A stretch of 64,000 nucleotides of DNA from Aldehydirespirator sp963667505 (GTDB taxonomy: Bacteria > Actinomycetota > Acidimicrobiia > Acidimicrobiales > Aldehydirespiratoraceae): the NCBI GenBank assembly GCA_963667505.2, contig OY763490.2, positions 3,968,001 through 4,032,000 of the forward strand. The letters run 5' to 3'. A program made the position numbers and the translations under genes. Shown piece after piece: positions 10,549-19,134 of this stretch. Numbering within the stretch: the stretch's first letter is position 1; each line of letters opens with the position of its first letter. Below the pieces are notes generated by a model, which saw nothing but the letters and a program-made list of their open reading frames with translations, searched no databases and was not told where the DNA came from.

Positions 10549-11700
10549 CTAGGCCGCGAGCGTGCTGCTGCCGGGGGCTGTCGTCGCTCTGGGGCGCACG
10601 AGCAGATCCATCTCTCCGGGCTTCGCGGCCCGGTCGCCGTATAGCGACGTCTGCGTGGGTCGCCGGAACGGAGCCGGGCTCACGTCGACGTCTCGGCCAT
10701 CGGCTATCTCGGCCAGGATCGGGAGGACTACGTCGAAGGTTCGCGCGCGGGCGTCGCAGCGCACCAGCCACGCCGCGTCGGGGTGAGCTCTCCGTGCCGT
10801 CGCCGAGAACACTCGGCGCAGCATCGTGCGGTATTCGGCCAAGTCGACGTACTTCTGCTTGGAGTCCCATTGAGGCAGAGCGGGGCCCTCCCCGATCGCC
10901 CACAGCCTCAGCCAGCTGTCGGCTCGGTAGTCGGTCACTGCGCTGTACGGGGGCGATGTCACGACCAGCCGGGCCAGGTCGGCCGCTGGTGCCAGGTCGG
11001 TGGCCGAGTCGCCCAAGGCGACGGTCACGCCGCCGCTGTGGGACCGCTCGGGGATTCCATTGCGGTAGCGCCAGTCGACTCGGGCGTTGAGAAAGCTAAC
11101 GGGGTCAACTTCGGGGGGCGTCTCGTAGCCGTTGTCGTTCCACCAGCGCACACAGTAGCCCGGCGACATGGCCCGGCAGTGCCGCATCTGGTTCGAGAGC
11201 CCCTGGGGGATCTTGCTGTGCAAGTAGTGGAGGATGAACGCGGCGACAGTGCGGTCGATGGTGTCGTGCCGCCATCGCAACTCGCGGCGAGCGGCGTGCA
11301 GGAACCCCAGCACGGTCCGGCAGAACGCGAGGGTCTGAAACTCCGATCTGGGCTCGCGATCCATGGGCAAAGCGGACTCGGCGATGTCGCGGATGCGGTC
11401 CTTCACCGTCTTTGGGTCGGGCGCGGGGGCAGTCTTGGTCGCGGCGTACACCCAGGCGACCGGGTTGATCTCGCACGCGAGGGCGCCTCTTCCGGCGATC
11501 ATGGCGGCGTAGGGGGCGGTGCCTCGGCCGCAGAAGGGATCCAAGACCAGGTCTTCGGGGTGGGTGAAGCGGTCTATGGCGTCCTGGGCGAAGCTGATGG
11601 GGAACATCGCGTAGTAGGGCCCCAGACGGGCCCATCGGGCCTCGGGGGTGGCGAACCCCACGCTGCAGTCGGGCGTTGGCTTCGTTGCGGCGGCTGTCAT
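10549..11700 (-). CDS. N4/N6 DNA methyltransferase
   Basis: 383 residues. S-adenosylmethionine motif I is VLDPFCGRGT (~52-61) and catalytic motif IV is TSPPY (~248-252), with the motif order I then IV. TSPPY suits N4-cytosine or N6-adenine amino methylation. The middle region (WWNDNGYETPPE, DWRYRNGIPE) is probably the target-recognition part. Its ATG overlaps the nurA stop (ATGA). In the cassette it would mark self DNA while HerA-NurA acts on unmarked DNA; that role is inferred. The gene appears intact. Confidence 0.85.
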   Translation of the reverse strand: MTAAATKPTPDCSVGFATPEARWARLGPYYAMFPISFAQDAIDRFTHPEDLVLDPFCGRGTAPYAAMIAGRGALACEINPVAWVYAATKTAPAPDPKTVKDRIRDIAESALPMDREPRSEFQTLAFCRTVLGFLHAARRELRWRHDTIDRTVAAFILHYLHSKIPQGLSNQMRHCRAMSPGYCVRWWNDNGYETPPEVDPVSFLNARVDWRYRNGIPERSHSGGVTVALGDSATDLAPAADLARLVVTSPPYSAVTDYRADSWLRLWAIGEGPALPQWDSKQKYVDLAEYRTMLRRVFSATARRAHPDAAWLVRCDARARTFDVVLPILAEIADGRDVDVSPAPFRRPTQTSLYGDRAAKPGEMDLLVRPRATTAPGSSTLAA

Positions 11701-13043
11701 CGGTCCGAGAAGATGGAGGCCAGGATCTCTGTGCCGCGGTGCAGCGGCACCGCGGCGTGCAGATGGGCCCGAGCCAGTGGGGCGAACCCGTCCTTGTAGA
11801 GGTGGGTGCCCAACTCATCGATGAGGTCCAGGGCGTCGCCAGCGCGCGGGTAGGCACCCTCCTCCACGCATGCCCGGTCTGCTCCCTGGGCGTTGACTAT
11901 CGGCAGCGTCAAGGCGGCGTGCTGTCCGTTCTGCGACTTGTACATCAGGTGTCGGCCATAGTAGGTGTCCTCCCCGTGGGGCTTCGCGTTCGGCGGTCGC
12001 AGGGCGATGTGCCGATGGATGTAGCCCACGTCGGGGGCCATCACCGTGCCCGGCTGCAATCGGCCGCGCTCGCCTCGGGCCGCGGACCAGTCGAGAGCCT
12101 CGAGGTGATCCATGAATATTCCGTGCTTCTCGACTCCCAACAGGAGCACTCCCGCTCCGCCCTTGTGTAGGGAGAGCCCGTGGAGTCGGGCCAGTTCGTC
12201 TTGTATGTGCTTCTTGAGCCACGCTGCCATGCCGAAGATGGCCAACGGACCGTCCATGATGAACCCGATCCCGTCAAGCACATCGAAGCGGTCGTGTCTC
12301 TCGAACCAGCGGATCAGGTTCACCATGGAGAGGTGCTCGATAACGATTCTCACCATCGTGAAGGCCTGTTCGCTGCTGCCGTAGTCCTCGAACCTCTCGT
12401 GGCAGCGCAGGGAGTCCGACGGGTACACCGTCTCTCCGCATGCTCCACAGCTCGACGGCTCAGACCGCGGGGTCACATGCTGATCACAGGACTCGCCGGG
12501 ACACTGGATAGGGGCCGACCGGTCGTTGGTGATGGCTCGCAGCGTCTCCAGCAAGGTCTCGTGGTCGCCCGAGAGGGTCGCCCCGCTGATCTCGCGGTGC
12601 ACGACTTGGCGGAAGAACCTCTTGGGAGTGTCCGCGCCCGCCGACTTGCCGATGACGTTGCGTCCGGGCAGCACGGCGCTGAGGGTGTCGCATTTTTCGA
12701 GTTCTCTGACGTCTGCGGGACTCGGGATCGGCTCGGCGGCGCGCTTGCCCATTTGGGCCAGTTCCCGCAGCCTGGCCAGCGCGATCACGACCGCGGCGAT
12801 GTTCAGCAGCGAGGCCTCGGCTCCAGGGTGGCCGTTCTCGACCCTCGATGTCACATTCGAGCCGTCTATGGCGATTAGGCGCTTCACTCTCGTCGACCCG
12901 CGGCGCGGCTCGATCGTGGCGGGCAGGGCCTCGTCGGTGGTGGATGTCGACTTCTGGATCTCGCCGTCGAAGTCGCGCACAGCCGGGTTGTCGACCAGTC
13001 GGGCCAAGGTGTGGCCCGTGGCGTACTCACCGTCGTAAGGCAC
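11697..13043 (-). CDS. nurA: NurA-domain nuclease
   Basis: 448 residues from a GTG start. The NurA signature LIAIDGSN (Asp ~60) is followed by FIMDGPLAIFG in the middle, both carrying metal-binding Asp residues of the RNase H-like NurA fold, and a late DVGYIHR. A zinc-ribbon-like insertion lies at ~182-206 (CPGESC...CGACGE). NurA nucleases work with HerA translocases, and herA lies immediately upstream, one base away. The gene itself is intact although its partner is broken, which suggests a recent loss. Confidence 0.82.
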   Translation of the reverse strand: MPYDGEYATGHTLARLVDNPAVRDFDGEIQKSTSTTDEALPATIEPRRGSTRVKRLIAIDGSNVTSRVENGHPGAEASLLNIAAVVIALARLRELAQMGKRAAEPIPSPADVRELEKCDTLSAVLPGRNVIGKSAGADTPKRFFRQVVHREISGATLSGDHETLLETLRAITNDRSAPIQCPGESCDQHVTPRSEPSSCGACGETVYPSDSLRCHERFEDYGSSEQAFTMVRIVIEHLSMVNLIRWFERHDRFDVLDGIGFIMDGPLAIFGMAAWLKKHIQDELARLHGLSLHKGGAGVLLLGVEKHGIFMDHLEALDWSAARGERGRLQPGTVMAPDVGYIHRHIALRPPNAKPHGEDTYYGRHLMYKSQNGQHAALTLPIVNAQGADRACVEEGAYPRAGDALDLIDELGTHLYKDGFAPLARAHLHAAVPLHRGTEILASIFSDR

Positions 13044-13767
13044 TCTAGGGGTCGCTCCCGGCGGTCGGTGCGTCGAAGACGTCGATCTGTACCGGCACGG
13101 TGAACCGGCTGGAGCGAGTCCTCATCTTCACGTAGCCCGGTTCGTTGACAGCGATGATTCCGTCCGTGAAATCTGAGAAGTCGTTGAACTTGGCGATCTG
13201 ACGGGTCTCGTCGGTGTTGTTGAGGTGGGTTATGAACCAGTTCTCAGTGTTCTTCAGGATGTTCGCATGCACCGAGGACGGCTCCTGGGTCGAGTACACG
13301 ATGCCGATGTTGAACTTCGCCCCCTCCTTGGCGGACCGCACCCAGACGCTCGACATGTCGCTGCTGTCGTGCGGCAGCAGGGGGTGGGCCTCCTCGACGT
13401 AGACGATCACCGCCGGGGGTTTTGACAGTTCGCCGCTATCTCCCACTGGCCCCGGATGGATGAACGAGTACTGCTGAGCTCGGAATATGGCCCTCATCAC
13501 GTCGCGAGCGGCCGTCTCGTTCATCGTCGGGTCGCCGGTGGACTGGTCCACTATCACCAGCCGGCCGGCTTGGAGATGCTCCACGATCTCGTCTGTGTAG
13601 TTTGACCCCGCCGTCGGGTCGTGCCAGACACGGGCGGACCTCAAGACGTTCAGACCACGGGTGTAGGAGAAGATCTTGAGGAGATCCAGTAACTGGCTGT
13701 CTGACCACTTCTTGCCGCGCCTGCGCTCCTGTTCATTATGGCGCTGCGCGATTTCGTGGGATGCGGG

Positions 13768-15055
13768 GTTGCCGGCACCGGTGGGGTGATTATGTCACGA
13801 GGAGGCCGCGGGCTTCGAAGTTGGCTGTGTTGGTGAAGCCGTGGGCTGTTCGGCGCAGGACTTGCAGCAGGTTGTTGGTGCCTTCGATTCTGCCGTTGCT
13901 GGGGCGGCCGGCGCAGTGCCAGGCGAGGATCTCGTCTGACCAGGCGATGAAGGTGTCGACGATGTCGTGGTACTCGGGCAGCTCTCCGGTCTCGTAGAGG
14001 TCGCAGAACCTGCCGAGCGCGTCGAGGGCTCCTTGGTGGTCTCCGGCGGTGTAGAGGCCGTGGAGCTCCTGGAGGGCCTGCCAGCCGGCTTCGAGGCGGG
14101 GGGGTGGGCGCCGAACAGCGCCCGGAGGCGTTCGCGGTCGGTGTCGGTGAGGGTGTCGCCTCGCTTGAGCAGCGCGAACCGGGCTCTGAACACCTCCGGG
14201 TCGAAGGCGGGGGTGACGCCTTCGGGCTGGCGGCGCTGGACGTCTCTGCGCACCGCGGTGAGCCCGGCCGCGAACCATCTGATCACATGGAAGCGGTCCA
14301 GCACGTGGCGGGCGTGGCCCAAGCGTGCTTCGACGGCGGCGCGGTAGGCCCGCGACCCGTCGGTGACCACGACTTTGACGCCCTTGCACCAGCGGTGGCC
14401 CTGCTGCGCCAGGAACGCCGACAGGCAGCCGAGCTGCGGTGCGGGACCATCGCGAGGGTCTTGCCGGTGTCGGCGTTGACGATCACGGTCACATAGCGGT
14501 GCCGTCTGCGGATCGAGGTCTCATCGACCAACAGCACCCGGCAGCGCTCGCTGCGGCGGCGCTCGGCGACGATGCGCGCCCAGGCCCGCACCAGGGCGTT
14601 GATCCTGTGCCAGCCCACACCGCGGCGGCGCGCCGCGGCGCGAAGCGTCATCACCTTCGCGTCGGCCACCACAGCCCGCGCCAGCCGCGCCGTGAGGCCC
14701 CCCTCGAACGCGCCGTGGTCCTCCAAGAACCGGCTCTCGCAGTTGTCACAGACCATCCGCCGCCGCGACCACACCAGCGTCGTGTGACGCCCCGACACCT
14801 CAAGATCGGTGACCTTCTTGTCGCGGCGGTCATGCACCCTGTGGCACTTGAACCCGCAGTCCGGGCATCTCAGCCTCCTCAGCGTCGACTCGACGCCCAC
14901 CACCAGCCGCGCCGCAGTGTCCTCGACCACCTCCAGCACACGTATCTGAGGCAGGTGCAGCCGCACCCGCATAACATCGGAAGCCATCGGGGCCCTCCTG
15001 GATCAGTGGATGTGTCAATCACCGATTCCAGCAGGGCCTCGACCCCTGCTCAGGG
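13768..15055 (-). mobile_element. ISL3-family insertion element inside herA
   Basis: A segment of about 1.3 kb separates the two herA parts. It contains a single ISL3-type transposase gene. Both outer ends begin with GGTTG (left GGTTGCCGGC, right reverse complement GGTTGAGGGT), which may be the imperfect inverted repeats. I could not find a clear target duplication, so the ends may be off by some bases. Confidence 0.65.
13790..14987 (-). pseudogene. ISL3-family transposase with two frameshifts
   Basis: The N-terminal zinc-binding part has RCPDCGFKCHRVHDRR and CDNCESRF, then a helix-turn-helix region, and the first catalytic block LLVDETSIRRRHRY. Around 14430 the frame shifts to VVVTDGSRAYRAAV...HVLDRFHVIRW, and around 14100 it shifts again to LEAGWQALQELHGLY, ending NNLLQVLRRTAHGF...EARGLLVT. 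All DDE-transposase blocks of the ISL3 family are present, but two frameshifts make the gene inactive as read. Confidence 0.82.
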
Positions 15056-16698
15056 ACCCTCAACCACCCCCTCCCCACGTTTCCGCGCAGGCTCTTCATT
15101 ATCGAAGTCTCGGAACTCCTTGGTGTCCACGAACTTCGACATCGCCTGCGCGAAGTCCGCAGCCCTCGACCAACTCGACAACGAGGACTTGGCTTCATCA
15201 GCGAAGGCCTGCATCGTGTCGCTCTGTCGCATGGCTTCCCTGAGGTCCTTCTTGAAGAGCCCCGATGTAGACGGAGGGTAGTTGGGTGGCGTGTAGCCGG
15301 CCGCGGCGAGAATCGCCCGGTAGATGAGCAGCGCCCTGCGGTATCTGGTCCAGTCACCTCGGTTCGCTGTGTCTGGCGGCGGTGCCATGTCTTGGCTCAC
15401 GAAGGGTTTGATGTACCCAGCGGTCTCGCCCGACAGGTAGTCGTTGAGTATCTGCTTGCCTTGGGTCAGGCTGCTCAGCGAGTCGCCGACGTTGTAGTCG
15501 TCTGGGGGGTGACGGGTTCGCGGTCCCCGTAGAAGTTGAACTTAGTGATGTTCCGGTTCGGGTCGTGCGGGTGGGGGTGCAGCCCGTAGGTCACGACGTC
15601 GTCGGGATGGGCCCACTCGTGGTTGCCCATGTTGCGCAGACAGCCCTGGTCCTGGGGATTGGCGTTGGCGTACTCGCCGTCGGGGTCGAAGATGATCTGT
15701 CCGACCCGGGTGCCGTCCTCGGGCCGTCGCATCTCGAACACGGCCCGGGCGACGATCTTGACGGTGTTCGACTTGCCGGTGCGGGTCATCCCGAAGAGAG
15801 CCGTGCGCTGAGCTACAAAATCCTCTGCCGCGATGTTCACCGCGGCCGCGTCAGCGGGCGTCGCCGTGGCGTAGCGGACGTGGCCGATCTTGGTGGTCTG
15901 GCCCCCGTCCTCGGCTCGGCTGGCACTGTTGACGATCTGCTCGAGGTCGTCGCCGGTGGGCTTGTACACCTTCAGGCCCCGCCCGCTGTAGAAGTTGTCC
16001 ACGTCGCTGCTGAACCGCCACGACGGGGCGTCTGTGTCCTCCGGCGGCTGGTACGTCCCGAGGATCCGGCACCGCACCCCGGAATACCTCATCAGGTTCA
16101 AGGTGAACAGATCCGTCACTTCGCTGTCGTCCCAGTTCCCGGTGCTGTCCGCCACCCGCTGGGCCGCGTCGAAACGGGCCTGCCGCATCGACATGTCATT
16201 CGGCAGCGGGGTACTCGACACCACCCGCAGCAGCAGCCGGGGCGCTCCTGGATCGGGGCGGTCGTCGTCGCCGAGCCTCACCGCTACCAGCAGACACCCC
16301 TGCTGCACGCCGCCGACGGCCTGCTTGGCGCTGTCGTGCAACAGGAAATCGGCTGCCGTGTAGTCGATCTGGATTACATCGCCGATCAGGCGCCCAGGAT
16401 CAACGAACGTCTGCTTCTGCTGGTCGTGGTCGGCGACGATCTCAGTGAGTGCGTCACTCAGCCCGCCAGGACCGCCGAGTTCGCTCATGTGTACCTCGCT
16501 GGTCGAGTCGGCGGAGCATAGTATCGGCCACCGACAGTCCACCGCGACGCCGCTGCGCCACACCCGCAGCGTCCTAAGGTTGCGGCCGCAGCAGCCGCAA
16601 CAAGAACTCTCGGCCACCAGCGCTGGCGGCCGTAGCCGTGAGACAAGAGCACCGCCCTCGGCCGGTCGTCGTAGTGGTCCAACATGGGAAGCGGTGGG

Positions 16699-17538
16699 TC
16701 AGTAGCCCTTCCATTCGGGGGGGCGGCGTTGTTGGAAGGCGGCGACCCCCTCGGCTGAGTCCTCGGTGGCCGAGTTCAGCTCTACGGCTACTGCCTCGTC
16801 GTGGGCCATGGTGGACCGGTCGGTGTCGAGGCTTCGGTTGACCAGCCACTTGGTGAGAGCGAACGACCGGCTGGGGCCGCTGGCCAGGCGCTCGGCCCAC
16901 TCGGCCGCGGCTTTCTGCACGTCGTCGTGGGGCACCACCCGGTTCACCAGACCGAACTCGTGGGCTCTGCTGGCCGGTAGGTCCTCGGCCAGCAGGAACA
17001 GCTCCATGGTGCGGCGTACGCCGATGATGCGGGGCAGCAGCCAGGCACCCAATGCGTCAGGCACCAGGCCGCGGCGGGCGAACACCTCCACGAACTTGGC
17101 CCGGTCGCCGACGACCACCAGGTCGCAGGCCAGCGCCAGATGGGCGCCCATGCCGGCCGCGGTGCCGTTGACCGCCGCGACGGTCGGCACGTCGCAGTCG
17201 AGCAGCGCGGCGAACAGCGAGTGCTGGCCGTCGAGCATCCTCCGGCGGGCGTCGCCCACGACCCGTTCGGGCACTTCCGGCGAGCGTTCGGGGTCGCCGT
17301 AGGAGTGGCGCAGGTCGGCGCCCGTGCAGAAGAACCGGTCGCCCGCACCGGTGATCACCGCGGCCCGGGCCCGGTGGCTGGTGTTCAGCCCTTTGAGGAT
17401 GTCGCGCACCCGGTCCCGGCACGGCGGGTTCAGCGCGTTGCCAGCTTCGGGCCGGTCGATGGTGATCCACGCTGTCGCGCCCCGGTACTCGAGCCGCACC
17501 TGCTCTTCCGGGGGTCGCTCATCGGCCACGGCGGGCAA
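16699..17538 (-). CDS. Enoyl-CoA hydratase/isomerase family protein
   Basis: 279 residues, a typical crotonase length. Visible features are AWITIDRPEAGNAL at the N-terminus, the oxyanion-hole segment FFCTGADL (~70), AAVNGTAAGMGAHLALACD (~120-140) and DLPASRAHEFGLVNRVVP (~190). It hydrates or isomerises an acyl-CoA in the cytoplasm and fits with the acyl-CoA ligases nearby. A diverged copy of its 3' end lies at 8407-10178 on the far side of the herA-nurA cassette. Between it and herA (16489-16698) I see no gene. Confidence 0.88.
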   Translation of the reverse strand: MPAVADERPPEEQVRLEYRGATAWITIDRPEAGNALNPPCRDRVRDILKGLNTSHRARAAVITGAGDRFFCTGADLRHSYGDPERSPEVPERVVGDARRRMLDGQHSLFAALLDCDVPTVAAVNGTAAGMGAHLALACDLVVVGDRAKFVEVFARRGLVPDALGAWLLPRIIGVRRTMELFLLAEDLPASRAHEFGLVNRVVPHDDVQKAAAEWAERLASGPSRSFALTKWLVNRSLDTDRSTMAHDEAVAVELNSATEDSAEGVAAFQQRRPPEWKGY

Positions 17539-17564
17539 GCTACCGCTCCGGCGCAGGGCCGTGC

Positions 17565-18995
17565 TCAGTCGTCGACGAGCCAGGTCAGCATCGACACCGG
17601 CACCGCCATCAGTTCCGGGTCGTCGAGGTCGAGCTCGGACCGTGTCGCCACGATGCCCCGCCAGCGCGAGGCGGTCAGCGTCCGTCCGGCGCTCCGGCGC
17701 CAGCGCCCGTCGACGTACTTGGACTCGATGGCCAGATCCCCGAAGTCGGGCCCTACGAAATCGATCTCTGCGCCTGTGTCGGTGCGGTGATACAGCACAC
17801 GGTCGAACCCGCTTCCACTGCCGGGGCGGTCCCGCTCAAGGCTGCGTCGCAGCGCCATCGCGAGCTGCTGTTCCGACAGCGTCGTCTCATCGGGCCCGTT
17901 GGCGAAGGGTGCGCCGACAGGATCGACCAGCCGCGCGTAGATCGGGTCGGTGAAGTAGATCTTCTCCTGGGCGCGCAGATGAGGGCGCAGGCTCCGCTCC
18001 CGATGTATGGGCCACACGACGAATGACTCCCGGAGGTCGTCGATGCGATGCCGGGCAGTCGGTGGCGACAGGCCGACCTCTCGTGCGAGTCGCGCCGCGT
18101 TGTGCGGCGAGCCGAGCGCCTTGGCGAGCCTGCGCAGCACCTCGGAGGTCTGCAGGTCGGAGAGGCGGGCCCGCTGGAACGCGTCGCCGCTGATGACACC
18201 CAACAGGGCGGCGCGCAGACTCTCGTCGGGCCTCCGACGACGTACATGGCTTGCCACCGCCTGTGGAAACCCGCCCACGCGCAGGTAGTCCTCCCAGGCC
18301 TCCGCCAGAGAGTGAAGCCACGGCGCCAGACCGTAGGCCGCCTCGGTCAGCCGACCCGGCGTGAGGTCCGCGATCGCGAGCCGTGGCGACGACTCTGAGA
18401 CTTCCGGCGTCGGCGCGTCGGACACGAGCCTGAAGAAGGTGCGGAAGCCGATAGGCAGCATCAGACGATCGGCGTCCTCGGCGGGGCCGCGGCGTCCCGC
18501 CAAATCACCGACGGACTCGCGCAAGTTCGATGACGACGATCCGGTGAGAACGACCGTGTCGCGGCGGAACCGCGCGTCGTTGTCTCGGAGCCATTTGATC
18601 TGCGCCGGCCAGCCGCCGGACACCGAAGTGATCTCGTCGATGAGCCACCAGCGATGTCCCTGTGGCGGCATGAGCCGTCCCGCGGCTCGCACGAGCGCCC
18701 CGAGGTCGTCGGAGGACCATCCGTCCACGGACATGTGGGCGATCGACCTGGGGTCCGTGCCCGATGCGATCAGGCGCTCCACCGTCCGCTTGAGTTCGAC
18801 CGACTTGCCCACCCGCCGCGGGCCCCTCAGCACGTAGAGGCCACCGGGCGCCAGGTCAGCCAGAGCGTCGGACCGGTGCCGGAACGGGGCTTCGGCGGCC
18901 TCGCGCAGGTCCGGGTCGCGCCCGGTCCAGCCCTGGGGTTCGGCCCACCAGAGGTTGGTGCGCGTCAGTCTCGCTTGGATTTCTCCAGCTCGCAT
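17565..18995 (-). CDS. AAA+ ATPase with DUF4143 domain
   Basis: 476 residues. Walker A is LRGPRRVGKS (~56-65), Walker B WWLIDEIT (~116-123), and sensor-1-like VVLTGSSSSNL follows. The C-terminal half is DUF4143, with a winged-helix-like segment (ARLAREVGLSPPTARHRIDDL) and a nuclease-like strand pattern, EIDFVG...AIESKYVDG. Proteins of this architecture are common in bacteria and archaea but poorly characterised. Its promoter region carries duplicated AT-rich boxes at 19028-19081. It is divergent from the acyl-CoA ligase and probably stands alone. Confidence 0.8.
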   Translation of the reverse strand: MRAGEIQARLTRTNLWWAEPQGWTGRDPDLREAAEAPFRHRSDALADLAPGGLYVLRGPRRVGKSVELKRTVERLIASGTDPRSIAHMSVDGWSSDDLGALVRAAGRLMPPQGHRWWLIDEITSVSGGWPAQIKWLRDNDARFRRDTVVLTGSSSSNLRESVGDLAGRRGPAEDADRLMLPIGFRTFFRLVSDAPTPEVSESSPRLAIADLTPGRLTEAAYGLAPWLHSLAEAWEDYLRVGGFPQAVASHVRRRRPDESLRAALLGVISGDAFQRARLSDLQTSEVLRRLAKALGSPHNAARLAREVGLSPPTARHRIDDLRESFVVWPIHRERSLRPHLRAQEKIYFTDPIYARLVDPVGAPFANGPDETTLSEQQLAMALRRSLERDRPGSGSGFDRVLYHRTDTGAEIDFVGPDFGDLAIESKYVDGRWRRSAGRTLTASRWRGIVATRSELDLDDPELMAVPVSMLTWLVDD

Positions 18996-19027
18996 TCATC
19001 GTCCCCTCGGGCCGTTGTCTTCTGAGC

Positions 19028-19081
19028 ACTATGGTAAATCGAAATACTCCTTTTCCAAATACCATAGTAAATCGAAATACT
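19028..19081. promoter_or_regulatory. Paired AT-rich boxes between DUF4143 gene and acyl-CoA ligase
   Basis: Two nearly identical 18-mers, ATGGTAAATCGAAATACT (19031-19048) and ATAGTAAATCGAAATACT (19064-19081), lie 33 bp apart (three helical turns) in a very AT-rich patch within GC-rich DNA. In addition ACTATGG (19028-19034) and CCATAGT (19062-19068) form an inverted repeat. This is a likely operator/promoter for the minus-strand ATPase gene starting at 18995, the plus-strand ligase, or both. Confidence 0.55.
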
Positions 19082-19134
19082 TGTGTTCTAAGAGCTATTT
19101 TGCGGCTCGCCGGGTCGGCTGGCAGACTTCGGGC

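Larger units (their letters stand above)
13045..16488 (-). pseudogene. herA: HerA-type ATPase, broken by ISL3 insertion and frameshift
   Basis: The 5' part runs from ATG 16488 and has a HerA beta-barrel-like N-terminus and Walker A GMTRTGKSNT, then IIFDPDGEYAN. A frameshift at a six-G run (15514-15519) ends this frame; shifting resumes PDDYNVGDSLSSLTQ and runs on to ~15055. The ISL3 element follows. The 3' part (about 13760 to 13045) resumes with IAQRHNEQE and contains the Walker B-like VIVYVEEAHPLLP and the STQEPSSVHANILKN segment typical of HerA/VirB4-like motors. Joined, these give a HerA/FtsK-family DNA translocase of about 700 residues. It is inactive as read. Confidence 0.82.

Noticed and set aside
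16489..16698. Short minus-strand frame between herA and the enoyl-CoA hydratase
   Set aside because: The translation is Arg/Ala-rich with no start context or family similarity; treated as intergenic.
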